A DNA stretch of 64,000 nucleotides from assembly GCF_000189635.1 (NCBI RefSeq), contig NW_002476417.1, positions 558,001 through 622,000 of the forward strand, in the 5' to 3' direction. Both the position numbers and the translations under genes were made by a program. This DNA is from Tetrahymena thermophila SB210. Lineage: Eukaryota > Ciliophora > Oligohymenophorea > Hymenostomatida > Tetrahymenidae. Below the pieces are notes generated by a model. That model saw only the letters and a program-made list of their open reading frames with translations, was not told the origin of the DNA and did no database searches. The first letter of the stretch is position 1. Every line of letters begins with the position of its first letter. Below are positions 51,916-63,699 of the stretch, piece after piece.

Positions 51916-53523
51916 ATGGAATTAACGAAAACTAAATAAGCATTAACTTTAAGCTAGAAATCTTATGAAGTAAGATTGAAGTGGAGCAATCATGACTCTT
52001 AAGATTAGTAAAATAATGATTTAGATTTACAGTGCATCATTATGGATGATCTCTCATAAATAGAGGATGTTGTTTACTATAATTAGTAAATCTCAACTAT
52101 TGCAGATGTTAAACTCTAAGGAGATTAAAGAGGAACAGATCAAAAAGCTTAAAAAGAGATAATAAAAATAAACTTATCTAATTGTAGTTATGGTATTAAA
52201 TACTTAGCTATTTTAATTTCCTCTCATGATGGAATTACACTTAACAAACTTAAATCAGCTGATTTAGAAGTAGTGGAAAATGATAAGTCTATATTAAGCG
52301 TTTCAATTACGAATGAAGAATAGGCCCTCTCTTATTTGCCATGTATTTTTGAAAAATAGTTTGATGGTACTTGGGTACTTCATTAAACTAAAGTATTTGA
52401 TAAAGTAGGAAAAACATTTATTGAGTGTGAAAAAATAGTAAAATAAGGGTTACTATAATCTGGTTTTGATGAAGGAATCTTGTTAGAAGCAAAAAATTGG
52501 AAGGGTAATAAAGCTTTCAATTTAAAAAAGGATGATGTTTTAATTATCCCAGATAATATCGCAGATAATGAAATATTTGTTGGTCTTGGTTGGGATACCA
52601 AATGTGACATAGATTCTTCGATTCTAACTTTTGACAAGGAAGGAAATATGATAGAAAATATATATTTTGGAAATCTGAGAAGTAACAACTAATCTATTAT
52701 CCATCATGGAGATAATTTAACAGGAGTAGGAGAAGGCGATGATGAAGTGATAAGTATCCATCTTAAACAGGTAGATTAAAAAGTGGAAACAATTTGGTCT
52801 TGTATTACTGTATTTACTTAAGGAAAATCTTTTAGTGATATCTCTGGAGCTTTTTGTAGATTGGTAGATAAAAATTCGAAGAAAGAATTTTGTAGATACA
52901 ACATATCTAATAAATCTTCTAAGCACTCTGAATACAATGGTTGTATTTTAGTTTGCATTAAGAGATACAAAAATAATTGTTGGGCCATTCAACCAAAAGG
53001 GTTCTTGATGAAAGGAACAAGTCGCTCGAGTGAACTTCCACCAAAAATTTATAGTATTTTAAACAACGATCTTAGTGATATAGAAATTCTGAAAGAAGAG
53101 AATCATCATTAGCCAAAATAATAATAAGCATAATCAAACTTTGGTAAAAAATTCTATTTATCATAAATAAAGGGAGTTAATTTATTAGGATCAAACTCTA
53201 AAAAAATAAATCCTTACATAATTATCTTTTAAAATGAAATGAAAATACTTAAAACTTCTGTAGTAAATATAAAAGATGTTACTTGTTGGTCTGAATCATT
53301 ATAACTGTATCTAAAAGAAGGAGATACTATATATTTTAAAGTATATGGCAAAAATGTTTGCTGTTTTGATACTTTTTTAGGATAGTCTTAATTTAAAATT
53401 ACAAGAGAGATTCTAGAAATAAAAGATGAATAAAATTACAACATTTAAGTCACAGATTCTCAACAAAAATATAATTAAAATTTGTAAAGTTAGTTTTAAT
53501 TTAATCTAATATAACAATCTTGA
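51916..53523 (+). CDS. TerD-TerD-C2 protein, copy 5
   Basis: Single-exon gene of 535 residues, very close to copy 4 and copy 6. Domain 1 is YEVRLKWSNHDSQDQQNNDLDL, so one acidic residue of the usual DIDLDL strand is replaced. Domain 2 is canonical: IFVGLGWDTKCDIDSSILTFD and HHGDNLTGVGEGDDE. The linker is short with a His/Gln patch (ENHHQPKQQQQAQSN). The C2-like part has NPYIIIFQNEMK and CCFDTFLGQSQF. The frame is open throughout and the end matches copy 6 (NLIQQS then TGA). Cytosolic, with an inferred calcium-linked role. Confidence 0.88.
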
Positions 53524-53779
53524 AAAAAAACAATTAAATAACTATTTTATATACTAAGATTTGTATAATGATTTAAATGTTTGTAAGTCTTTTAAATTCT
53601 ATAAAAACCTTAGAATAATTTTCTTATTCATTAAAAAAATTCAAAAAGATAATTCAATTAGTTTTTCTATTTTTTATAATAAATAAATTATAATTTTATT
53701 TGTAAAATCTGACAAATTCTAATAATTTTCATATATTTATTTTGTTCATCAGTAATTTAAATACTGTAAAGGTTTATAT

Positions 53780-53905
53780 ATTAAGGCCGGTTTTAAAAAA
53801 ATGAAAATGTGGTTTAATTAAGGCCGTTCAAAAATTTGGTGCCTAATAAAGATTTTTAAAAATTAGTGTCTAATAAAAATATTAAGGACACTGTTTCTGG
53901 CTTAT
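53780..53905. repeat. Small GGCC-containing repeat
   Basis: ATTAAGGCCG occurs at 53780-53789 and 53817-53826, and ATTAAGGACA at 53880. Between them TTTGGTGCCTAATAAAGATT and ATTAGTGTCTAATAAA form a second short repeat pair. GGCC is rare in this window. The block is absent from the spacers before copies 4 and 5, so it looks inserted. Confidence 0.5.
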
Positions 53906-54120
53906 CCCATTAATTTTACTATTTATAATCAAATAACTTTTTCTATTATTTTTTGAAATTTCATTTCTAAAGAATAAATAAATATAAGTAAATACTTTTT
54001 AAATACTTTTTAATATAATTACATGAAGTTTTATATAATTAAAAAAAGTTATCGACACATGCTTAGGATATTGCATGGATTTTTATGGTCAAATAAAAAG
54101 TATTTTTTAGTATGATAAGG

Positions 54121-54254
54121 ATTTAAGAGTGCTTTTAAATTTCAGTTGAATTAGTATTCCTATTTTATGTTATTTTAAACATTATGGATAAATTGTGAAT
54201 AGATTTTACATTATTTGTGATAAAAATACTAATTAAGTTTTTTCTATAAAGAAA
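54121..54254 (+). promoter_or_regulatory. Conserved upstream block and palindrome, TerD copy 6
   Basis: Bases 54121-54209 are the most diverged copy of the upstream block, still with TTGAATTAGTATTCCTATTT and GGATAAATTGTGAATAGATT. TTTCTATAAAGAAA at 54241-54254 is the palindrome, 97 bases before the ATG, followed by GATCTTCTTTC. Confidence 0.4.
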
Positions 54255-54337
54255 GATCTTCTTTCTTAAAATATCATTTTGAGTAGTTAAAAAATCATAT
54301 AAATATTAAATCAAATTATACTTACTATTAAATTAAA

Positions 54338-55924
54338 ATGGAATTAAGTAACACTAAATAAATATTAACTTTAAGCTAGAAATCTTATGAAGTAAGATTG
54401 AAGTGGAGCAACTATGAATCTTAAGATTATTAAAAGATTGATTTGGATTTATAGTGCATCATTATGGATGATCTCTCATAAATAGTAGATGTAGTTTACT
54501 ATAATTAGTAAATCTCTACTTTTGTAGATGTTAAACTCTCAGGAGATTAAAGAGGAACAGATCAAAAAGCTTAAAATGAGATGATGAAAATAAACTTATC
54601 TAATTGTATCTATGGTATCAAATATCTAGCTATTTTAATTTCATCTCACGATGGAATTCCACTAAACAAACTTTAATCTGCTGATTTAGAAGTAGTAGAA
54701 AACAATAAGTCTATATTAAGCGTTTCAATTACGAATGAAGAAATGGCCCTCTCTTATTTGCCGTGTATTTTTGAAAAATAGTTTGATGGTACTTGGGTAC
54801 TTCATTAAACTAAAGTATTTGATAAAGTAGGAAAAACATTTATTGAGTGTGAAAAAATAGTAAAATTAGGGTTATTATAATCTGGTTTTGATGAAGGAAT
54901 CTTTTTAGAAGCAAAAAGTTGGTAGGGTAATAAAACGTTCAATTTAAGAAAGGAGGATGTCTTAGTTATCCCAGATAATATTGCAGATAATGAAATATTT
55001 GTTGGTCTTGGTTGGGATACAAAGATTGACATAGATTCTTCGATACTAACTTTTGACAAGGAAGGAAATATGATAGAAAATATATACTTTAGAAATCTGA
55101 AAAGTAAAAACAAATCTATTATCCATCATGGAGATAATTTAACAGGCATAGGAGAAGGCGATGATGAAGTGATAAGTATCCATCTTAAACAGGTAGATTA
55201 AAAAGTGGAAACAATTTGGTCTTGTATTACTGTATTTACTTAAGGAAAATCTTTTAGTGACATCTCTGGAGCTTTTTGTAGATTGGTAGATAAAAGATCA
55301 AAGAAAGAATTTTGTAGATACAACATATCTAATAAATCCTCTAAGCACTCTAAATACAATGGTTGTATTTTAGTTTGCATTAAGAGATACAAAAATAATT
55401 GTTGGGCCATTCAACCAAAAGGGTTCTTGTTGAAAGGAACACGTCGCTCGAGTGAAGTTGAACCAAAAATTTATAGTATTTTAAACAACGATCTTAATGA
55501 TATAGAAATTCTGAAAGAAGAGGATCCTAATTAATCAAACTTTAATAAAAAATTCTATTTATCATAAATAGAGGGAGTTAATTTATAAGGATCAAACTCA
55601 AAGAAAATAAATCCTTACATTATTATCTTTTAAAATGAAAAAAAAATACTATAAACTTCAGTTGTCAATATATAAGATGTTACTTGTTGGTCTGACTCAT
55701 TATAACTGTATTTAACAGAAGGAGATATTATATATTTTAAAGTATATATCTATAATTTTTGTTGCTTTGATACTTTTTTAGGATAGTCTTAATTTAAAAT
55801 TACAAGAGAGATTCTAGAAATAAAAGGTGAATAAAACTATAACATTTAAGTTACAGATTCTCAACAAAAATAAAATTAAAATTTGTAAGGTTAGCTTTAA
55901 TTTAATCTAAAATAACAATCTTGA
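54338..55924 (+). CDS. TerD-TerD-C2 protein, copy 6
   Basis: Single-exon gene of 528 residues. Domain 1 reads YEVRLKWSNYESQDYQKIDLDL. Domain 2 has GLGWDTKIDIDSSILTFD (the usual Cys after GWDTK is Ile here) and an intact HHGDNLTGIGEGDDE loop. The linker is the shortest of the six, the His/Gln patch of copy 5 being gone. The C2-like part has NPYIIIFQNEKK and CCFDTFLGQSQF, and the end matches copy 5. Many silent differences from copies 4 and 5 but few replacements suggest selection to keep the protein. Confidence 0.88.
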
Positions 55925-57094
55925 AAAATACAGTTAAATAATTATTAATAATTTATTAAGATTTATATTATGAATTAAATGTATTTCTTTTTAATAAAAA
56001 GTCTTTGAATTTTATTAAAATTTAAAAGTTAGTAATTAAATTCCTCTCTACCATATAATTTTTAGTATTTACATATTAAAATTAAATATTTCTTGATTTT
56101 TTTAATGAATTTTTGGATCATTTAATTTATAATATAAATTTTCTTAATAGAATTTGTTAATGTTTAGTTTATTAATATTGCAAAGCTTAACGTTAATTTT
56201 AATAAAGACTTTTGATTAAATTTCTGTTTAAATTACATAAAAAATTCATTTCTTTTGAGGGTGATTTAGATTATTTAGTCTATAGTTTAAGTATTAGATA
56301 GTTTTTTATATTTGATATTAATATGTAAATTATGTCTAAATTAAAAATATAGAAATTTGATGCATTAAAAATTATCAAATGTTTGGTTTTAAAATAAAAT
56401 TCAATTTAAAAATCAATAATTTTATAATATCTAAAAATAGAATAAAATTATTTGGATTAAATTTAAAAAACAAAATAGTATGCAAACATAATATAGTAAA
56501 AATGATATTAGATAGTCAGATAACTTAAGAGAAACAATTTTATTAATCCATAAAAATAATTTTCATAAATCTAATAAAAATCAAAGTATAATTGTTGAGG
56601 AGAAAATACAAGATATTCTTCAATTAGCTTTTTTAAGACTAAAGTTAAATAAACTTAAACAAATAATAAGCTCTATCTATTTTTTCATAAATAATTATTA
56701 GCTTTTTTATTTTCTAAATTAGAAATTACTAATCCCATTAAATTCAAAAACTTACTTCATCTTTATTTAAAAATAAAACTTTATCCTTATCATCATAATC
56801 CTAATTAATCGATCTATCATTCAATCTCAATTTTGTATTGCTAAAAAGTAAGTAGTATTCATAAATTTTAAAGTTCATCATTAAAGTTATAAGGATAACT
56901 ATTAATGTTTTTAAATTTTATATTTTATTTAAAAAATCAATCAAGTATCATTAAGTGCTTTTGTAAATTTATTAAGTAATAATAATTTAAAAAATTTAAT
57001 GAAAAATAATTTAAACTTGTTAAGCATAAATTTTACATATTTCCTTAAAATTTGATTAATAAATAAGTAGAAGTAAAAATAGAATCACTTAGAA
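55925..57094. other. Spacer before the sensor gene
   Basis: About 1.2 kb. It contains a truncated copy of the 3' part of the minus-strand gene at 62030 (see 56511-56902) and otherwise AT-rich DNA. Confidence 0.5.
56511..56902 (-). pseudogene. Truncated 3' copy of the minus-strand gene at 62030
   Basis: This matches 61925-62293 over its whole length, starting at a shared AGTCAGATAAC. On the minus strand it keeps recognisable pieces of the C-terminal part (QYKIEIE, QDYDDKDKVLFLNKDE) against QYKIVIDFNDDYDEDKS in the intact gene, but TGA codons break it. No 5' part is present. The two copies flank the sensor gene as direct repeats about 5.4 kb apart. Confidence 0.6.
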
Positions 57095-60000
57095 ATGAAA
57101 TATTTAATTATTAGACTTCTTTTAACTGTTTCTTTACCAATAGTTATAGGAGTTGCATTTGTCCTAACTTCTTTTTATAATCTCTTGTGGAGCGCTCTTG
57201 ATTAATGGTAAGAATGATATAAAATTGGTTGCTAATTTTTTAATCATTATTATTATTTTATGTCTAATTAATCTGAGTTAATAAAATCACAAAAATGTTT
57301 TCTTTTTTGATAAAAATAGGCAATTAGATAGTGAAATTTGGATAAAGAATACGTAAGAGAAAATACTTTACAACTCTGCATTTTCGTCTTAGATTTTATT
57401 GGAATATAGCTATAATTAGGTATATTTAAGCAAAAAATAAATAAAATACATAATCTATAACTTACCTTTTTGGAATATAAATAGTTCTAACTGCATATGG
57501 TTGTGAAGAAAAAATTGTTAAAATTATATTAGAATGGCTCTATGATTTGTACATTCTTACTTTTAAGTTATTTATATTTTTATTATTTAAAAAAAAAAAG
57601 ATAACACTAAAACTAATTATACCTTTTGTTCCTATAGAGAATTTATGTTTAACTAGTGTCCTTAAAATGTTTACAAACAAATAAATTAGAGCGTATTTTA
57701 TGCGGAACTTTATTATGTAAGATCAGGTTTTAAATTTAATCTTATCACACCAGAGTAGTAATACTTTATAAAAATGGTAAAAAAAAATAAAATTTTATTT
57801 ATTATTTATTTAAAAAAATTTCTTTTTAAATAAGAATGAGGATATTTCATTTTATGGAAGGGCTGCTTTTTTAGTTACATAAACAGAAGGTTTGATTTAA
57901 ATTAGCCAATTTTTTAATTCAGATAATACTTCAGTTTAAGCAGTAACTCCATCTGTGTATCTAAACTTTCATTTAATAATGCATTTTATTTAAAATATTA
58001 TTATTTTTGAAATAGCTTATATAATTATACTAGTGGTAGCTATTAGAAATGTAAAGGAAATAACTATACTGAGCCATATGATGCAAGATGTCGATTTTGG
58101 TTTAAATATGCAGCGCAAAATGATGGTAGAAAAATTTAATTTTAATTTTTTGAAACAAAAAGTTAACTAAAAAAATTATTAGAAAAATAGAATTTTGCAT
58201 TAATTTCAAAAAATAAATTAGAAAATTTGAAGAATAATTTAATAAAAATAAATAAATAAATATCTTTAAAATCAAGAATAAAATATTTTTATATTAAAAA
58301 AAGGAATCTTTATTTTTTAACCGTATAATGATCCATTCACTGGAGCTTTATAGTCAATTATTTCTACATCCATTTATTATTAGGAATCATTTTATTCGGT
58401 TGACTCTATAATTTTCTAAATGTAATATTTGGTCTAATTATTTAATTCAAGCATAAGCCAACATTCTTATTCTGTATTATTCCATGAGTTTAATTAAACG
58501 GTACAAATATTTTATTAGTTAATTATTTCATATTCTAACTGCCTTTTTTTATTTAAAAAAATAAAAAGATTTTATACCATCCATTACTTGTTTTTTATTA
58601 AGTTAGTACGTTTGCTGATGTTGAATTTTTTAATATAAATCAATTTTGTAATAATTCTTAAATCTAAATGAATTAATGTAACTATCAAAAAGAATAGTTT
58701 TCTTAATAAGTAGATAGTACTATAGATTTTATTAAATCAGATAATTATTCTATTGAAAACTAAATTAATTTATCATAGCTTTACTAATATTGGGAAAGGT
58801 TTGGATAAAAATAGTAATTTTTTTCATTTTTGTTAGCCTTAATTTCTCTTTCTTAGATTATTAATTTTTAGTTTTGTAATAAATTACTAAATTTTTTGAT
58901 AAAAAAGTTTATTTTTGTTATTGAAATTATCAATAAGAATATATATTTAATGAATATACATTTTTTATTTTATTAGGGTAAGTGTCATTTTCCCTATTAA
59001 GAGTAAACTTAAAGGACTTAATAACTAATATCCTTATTCATATGCAATTACTATGATAGCTAAAGTGATTACAGATGATAGTGAAAAACTGTACCTTTTT
59101 AATTTAATGAATACTAATTTAATTAAAGTATACTTGCTAATTGAGTTTGCTGTTCTTAGTTCCATAATTATAATTTTTATAACTAACTATGGATTTTTTT
59201 TAATTTTGTAGATAAAATAACCTATAGAACTTCTTATTGATTTTTTATAAAAAAGTTATAATGAACAATTATTATGTTAAATGTCAAAAAGTGTGTTAGA
59301 AAAAAAACAGATTTTAGAAAAAAAAATGAAAAACAATAAATAAGTATTTTAATAAATAATCCAAAAGAATAAGAGTATTTAATTAAAACATAGTAACATG
59401 GTACAAAATAGTCCCAAAAAAACAAATATGTCTATATAGTCATAGCCAGACTAAAGTTTATTCAGTAGGGAAGATGATTCTTTAGAACAGTTTTAATAAC
59501 ATTCAAACTAACATTTTTTTAAAAATAAGTTAGGAAAAATAAGCAACGACTAATTTAAAAGCCATTTTAATTAATTTAAAAGATAATCAAGCATAAGATT
59601 TGATATTTAATAACGTAATGATTAGTAAATTTCTAGGAGAAGAATTAATTCTAATTCAGAAAAAATTGTTGAACAAAGTTTAAATTCAAAGAGAGCTAAT
59701 ATTTTAGATTAAAGCGATTCAGCTAACAAAAATGATATGACGATCAGTATTTCAAACATGTTTAGATCTAAAGTGTAAAGTATCAATATTTCTTATTAAA
59801 ATCAAAAAATCGACGAAAGGCAATAAGAGGATAAAGATAAGATCTTATAAGGGTTAAAACCTTTATTTTATGAGATGAGAATCATAAAGAAAGTATTTCG
59901 AGATTTAGAAAGTCTTGTTAATTATTAGATAGATGCGCATAATTAAAACTAACAAGATATAATGAATACTTTGTTTCACTTTAGTAAGGCGAAATCTACA

Positions 60001-61596
60001 TTTTTACAGTTGAACAATATGACTGGCTTGAGTAGATGCTATCATAATTTAGGGATTATACACACTCTATAAAGTAAATTTATTTAAGCTTAAGAATATT
60101 TTGAATCTGCTATTAATTTAAGTTTAGAAGCATTTGGTATTGATTAGTAAAGTCTCAAAAACTAAAAAATTTTAGATTAATTAAAATAGGGTGCAGATAA
60201 TTATATTTAAATACTCTTTAAATAATTACTTTCAAAAGCATATTCTATGAAGTAAGAAGCTCTTTAGCTAATTTATCACGAGGATAACTAATAGGATATT
60301 TATAATGATATTTATTAAAATTACTCTTGTTTTTATGAATAAAATACAGTAAAATAGTTGTAAAATTATTCTCATAAAATTATACAACTATTAACCTAAT
60401 CCTTAAAATCATTTTAACCTGTGTAAAAATTAGCTTTTAATAATGAGCAAAGTTTTTCTGAAATTCTAAAAATCTTTGTGTTTCAAGAGATATTAGAAAT
60501 AATGATCTACTTAAAATAAGATGAAAATACTTAATCTAAGTTATTCACTTTAGTTAAAGAATTATTATTTACAGCAGAAGAAAAAATTTTAAATAATAAC
60601 AATTTATTTAGAGATGCAGCTTTTTACAGAAATTAATAAGTTCTATAAATCCAAAAGACTAAATTATATTTTTTATAGGGCTTAAAGCAATATTTTTAGA
60701 GTAATTTTTCTCAATCATTTGAATAATTTACATTGTGTTTAGAAGAAGGTACTCATTATGATCCCTCTTTAAGAAAGAAATCACTATTTCATATAAACTA
60801 CTTAATTAAATACATAAAAGAATCACCACAATAAGTTCTAATGAATGAAGAAATTTGTCTTGAGTTAGAAAATAATATAAGCTTAGATTTTACTATTCTT
60901 TTATAATTAGATTGCTATTTAGAATATCATAGCTTTACAAAATATCTGATAGATATTTAATAATTAAATGTATTTAGAATAAGTGATAGAATTTAGATTT
61001 TGATTTACCATTCCAGATTAGATTCTTTTATGCCTTTTACTATCATTAACAAATAGTAAGATTTAAATCTAGTTATAGACTCCTTAATAAACTTAAATAA
61101 ATTTATTATTTAAGACTAAGACTATTAAAAAAAATAACTTAATTTGCAAGAAGCGATCCATTTAGCTCTATATAAGATTTTAGAATTTAATGTTTAAGAA
61201 ATAATTTAACCGTAATAATTATATTTGTTAAAAAATGAAAGGAATATACCTGAAATAAAAAAAAGACTTTCACAAAATTAAGATAAAAACTAATAAAATT
61301 ATGAAGGTAAAAAAGATAATATAATACTTCTATTCTCCAAAGAAGAGGAATGCACCAAATAACTGATAGATTTAAAACTACATGCTTTATATAATTTTTA
61401 CTAACTAAAAAAGCCTATTGTTTATCATTTAAAGTAGTTTAATTTTGATTTTAAAAGCTCAGATGATTTAAAATCTGAATATTTTTCTTACTAATCATTT
61501 TTGGATGAAGCTCAATTTACATCTAAATTAAATTTATTAAGAAACGAAAAGAAATACAATATACATTAAGAATTTCTCGCTATCCTTCTTAATTGA
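57095..61596 (+). CDS. Cache-like/TPR/von Willebrand A transmembrane protein, eight exons
   Basis: Proposed exons are 57095-57207, 57320-57502, 57638-57776, 57835-57956, 58016-58125, 58304-58500, 58569-58798 and 58977-61596, totalling 3714 bases and 1237 residues. Introns are 53-178 bases class, GT...AG; the second (donor GTGAAG) is the least certain. The N-terminal helix is LLLTVSLPIVIGVAFVLTSFY. The extracellular part has YGRAAF, EPYDARCRFWFKYA, QPYNDPFTGAL and ILYHPLL, a pattern of ciliate Cache-like sensor regions. A second helix lies near residue 405-430. The cytosolic part has a Ser/Asn/Gln-rich region, FYEMRIIKKVFRDLESLVNYQIDA, TPR-like GLSRCYHNLGIIHTLQSKF, and a von Willebrand A fold from about 1000 (DFTILLQLDCYL, RISDRIQILIYHS) with a degenerate metal site. 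Role inferred: a ligand sensor that signals to cytosolic partners. Confidence 0.75.
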
Positions 61597-62029
61597 AATT
61601 TATTTATGTTTTTGTTTATTATCTTCTATAATAAATTATATTAAATTTAATAAGATGACATTTCTGTATTCAGCTTTTCCTGCATTTATATTAGTAATGA
61701 TTTTTTCTCTCTCTCTAAATCTTAATTATTTTCTTTATATTTGATTTCAAAAGAATTCCCAAATTAATCAAAATAAATATAGAAACCTTTTTTAAAATTT
61801 TGAGAGTAAAAATATTTTTTTTATGTAAATAAATTTTTAAAAAATAATTTAAAAAGCAAAATAATTTTTACATCTTATCTGTTTAATAATTAGTAAATAT
61901 TGCAATATATAAATAGGAATATAGGTAGTCAGATAACATAAAAGAAACAATTTTTTTATCTTTTAAATTAGGTTTCAAATATCAAATAAATCAAAGTAGA
62001 TTTATCTAGGAGAAAATGTAAGATATTCT
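61597..62029. other. Spacer between convergent genes
   Basis: The 3' ends of the + sensor gene and the - gene face each other here. The repeat shared with 56511-56902 begins at about 61925. No other content seen. Confidence 0.5.
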
Positions 62030-62293
62030 TCAATTTGCTATTTTAAGACTAAAATTTAATAAATTTAAGCAAAAAATAAGCTATATTTTTTTATAAATTA
62101 TTTTTAGTTTGTCTGTTTTCTAAACTTAAAATTGCAAATCCAATTAATTTCGCAAGTATCATCTTGATTTAAAATAAAATTTAAACTTTTATCTTCATCA
62201 TAATCATCATTAAAATCTATCACAATTTTATATTGCGAAAAAGAGTCTTTCATAAAATATTAAAGAATATCTTTATAGTGATTAGGATAATTA
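61925..62293. repeat. Direct repeat partner of 56511-56902
   Basis: Contains the last 88 or so codons and 3' flank of the minus-strand gene. The partner copy lies on the other side of the sensor gene in the same orientation. Confidence 0.6.
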
Positions 62294-63699
62294 AAAAATA
62301 GTATACTTAGATCTAAATAAATAGTCTTTTCTCTATTAATGGATATTATCAAATCTTTTATTTTATTATATTTTGGATTCTTGTCATTCATTTTACCAGA
62401 GTATCTCTTTTTTTTTCGTATAAAATATATTTATGAATGCTATTCAGTGGTAATTAGCGTTTTTAAAATTTCTTTAATTAAAATTTCATTAATAATCTTA
62501 AATTTGATTTCAAAAGAATTATTATTATCTTAAGAGTTTTATGTAATTAATTGCTTAATTTGATTTAAAGAGTTTTATTATTTTTTACCAATTTTTATTA
62601 CAGTAAATGTAGGCAATTACTTAAGAAATTAATAGAGCCATTAAATAATATCAACTGATAATGGAATTAATAATAAAATGTAAATATTTATAAGTTTACT
62701 GCTATAAGTACTAAAATTTTGGTTATTTTCAGTTGTAAAAAAACTTAAAAGGATAACAAATAGCATTTATAGAATAATAAATAAGTTATTATGTAACTAA
62801 ATTTATCTTGTTCTCGATTTTTAATCTATATTCTTAAAGTTACTAAAACAAATAAAGTTAAGCATAATCATTATGATTAAACAAACTTAATCTTAAAAAA
62901 TTTTCTAAATATAATTTACTTAATTTTTTCTCATATGTTAATTTGAAGCATTTCCGTATAGTTTTATTATAAATAGAAGAACCAAGAGCAATAATGAATA
63001 CTTAAATAGTTGAATGATAGATAATTAAAAAAATAGCTTTAATAAACAATTTTAAATTAAGAACATTCTAAATAAATTTTTTAAACTATCCATTTAAGTG
63101 TCTTTTTTAGTTTTCATACATATTTATACTCTCAGGGTAATTACTAGGTGAGATAATTATTCAGCTAGAATCATTACTATATGCTAATCTTCATACATTA
63201 TCAGCAGTTTGAATATAATTAATGATATAAATTTCAAAACAAATTTAATAAGGTATTAAGTATCATTAAAAGAATCTTCATTTAGCATGCCTAAAATTAA
63301 CTTTATTGTATCTTACTCATAATTTAATTTTAGTTATCTGTAAAATATTATTGAATTAACTAGATAATTGGCTAGTTGCAACAAAATTAATACTTTGATT
63401 GAGAAATATTATTTATTCTATTATAAAATAAATATACTCTGAATAAAAGCTATTTATGAAGGAATACTGAGGAAACAAACCAATTTTTCTAAAATTCTAT
63501 TTTATTTGTTTTTTTCTGATTTCATTTTTTTAGATAAACTTTTTTATTCTTTGAGTTAATAAAGATTATTTTATTTCTTATTTAAACAATTTATTATTAA
63601 ATAATTGTTAAATTCAAATCTTTAAATACAATATACTTAAATATAGAAAAGAGCCACTAAGGATTTTATCAAATTACCCTATAAATGTATTTATATCAT
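62030..63699 (-). CDS. Unrecognised hydrophobic protein, two exons
   Basis: Read on the minus strand: exon 1 63699-63197, intron 63196-63144 (53 bases, GTATGA...CTAG), exon 2 63143-62030, giving 1617 bases and 538 residues. The intron joins two long frames and removes two TGA codons, so it is well supported, though not proven. The first in-frame ATG after an upstream TGA (63733-63735) is used; an earlier exon is possible. Hydrophobic segments include LVALFYIQVYCI, VCFLSIPSQIAFIQSIFIL, IKAIFLIIYHSTIQVFIIALG and INIYILLLIPLSVDIIQ. The C-terminal part is soluble, with basic YFIRKKKRYSGKMNDKNPK and acidic IDFNDDYDEDKS, then CEINWICNFKFRK. I recognise no family. The composition and length suggest a real membrane protein. 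Confidence 0.55.

Larger units (their letters stand above)
53524..54337. other. Spacer between TerD copies 5 and 6
   Basis: About 0.8 kb. It contains an odd GGCC-bearing repeat near 53780 (listed separately) and, in the last 220 bases, a drifted copy of the conserved upstream block. Confidence 0.45.

Noticed and set aside
49650-55113. Minus-strand ORFs of about 101 residues that recur in three TerD genes
   Set aside because: They repeat only because the + strand genes are paralogues. The + frames carry TerD motifs and end at TGA; the minus frames have no recognised motif.
63140-63200. TGA read as Trp in this genome
   Set aside because: Every well-supported gene here ends at TGA at a conserved place and uses TGG for conserved Trp; an intron explains the two in-frame TGA codons.
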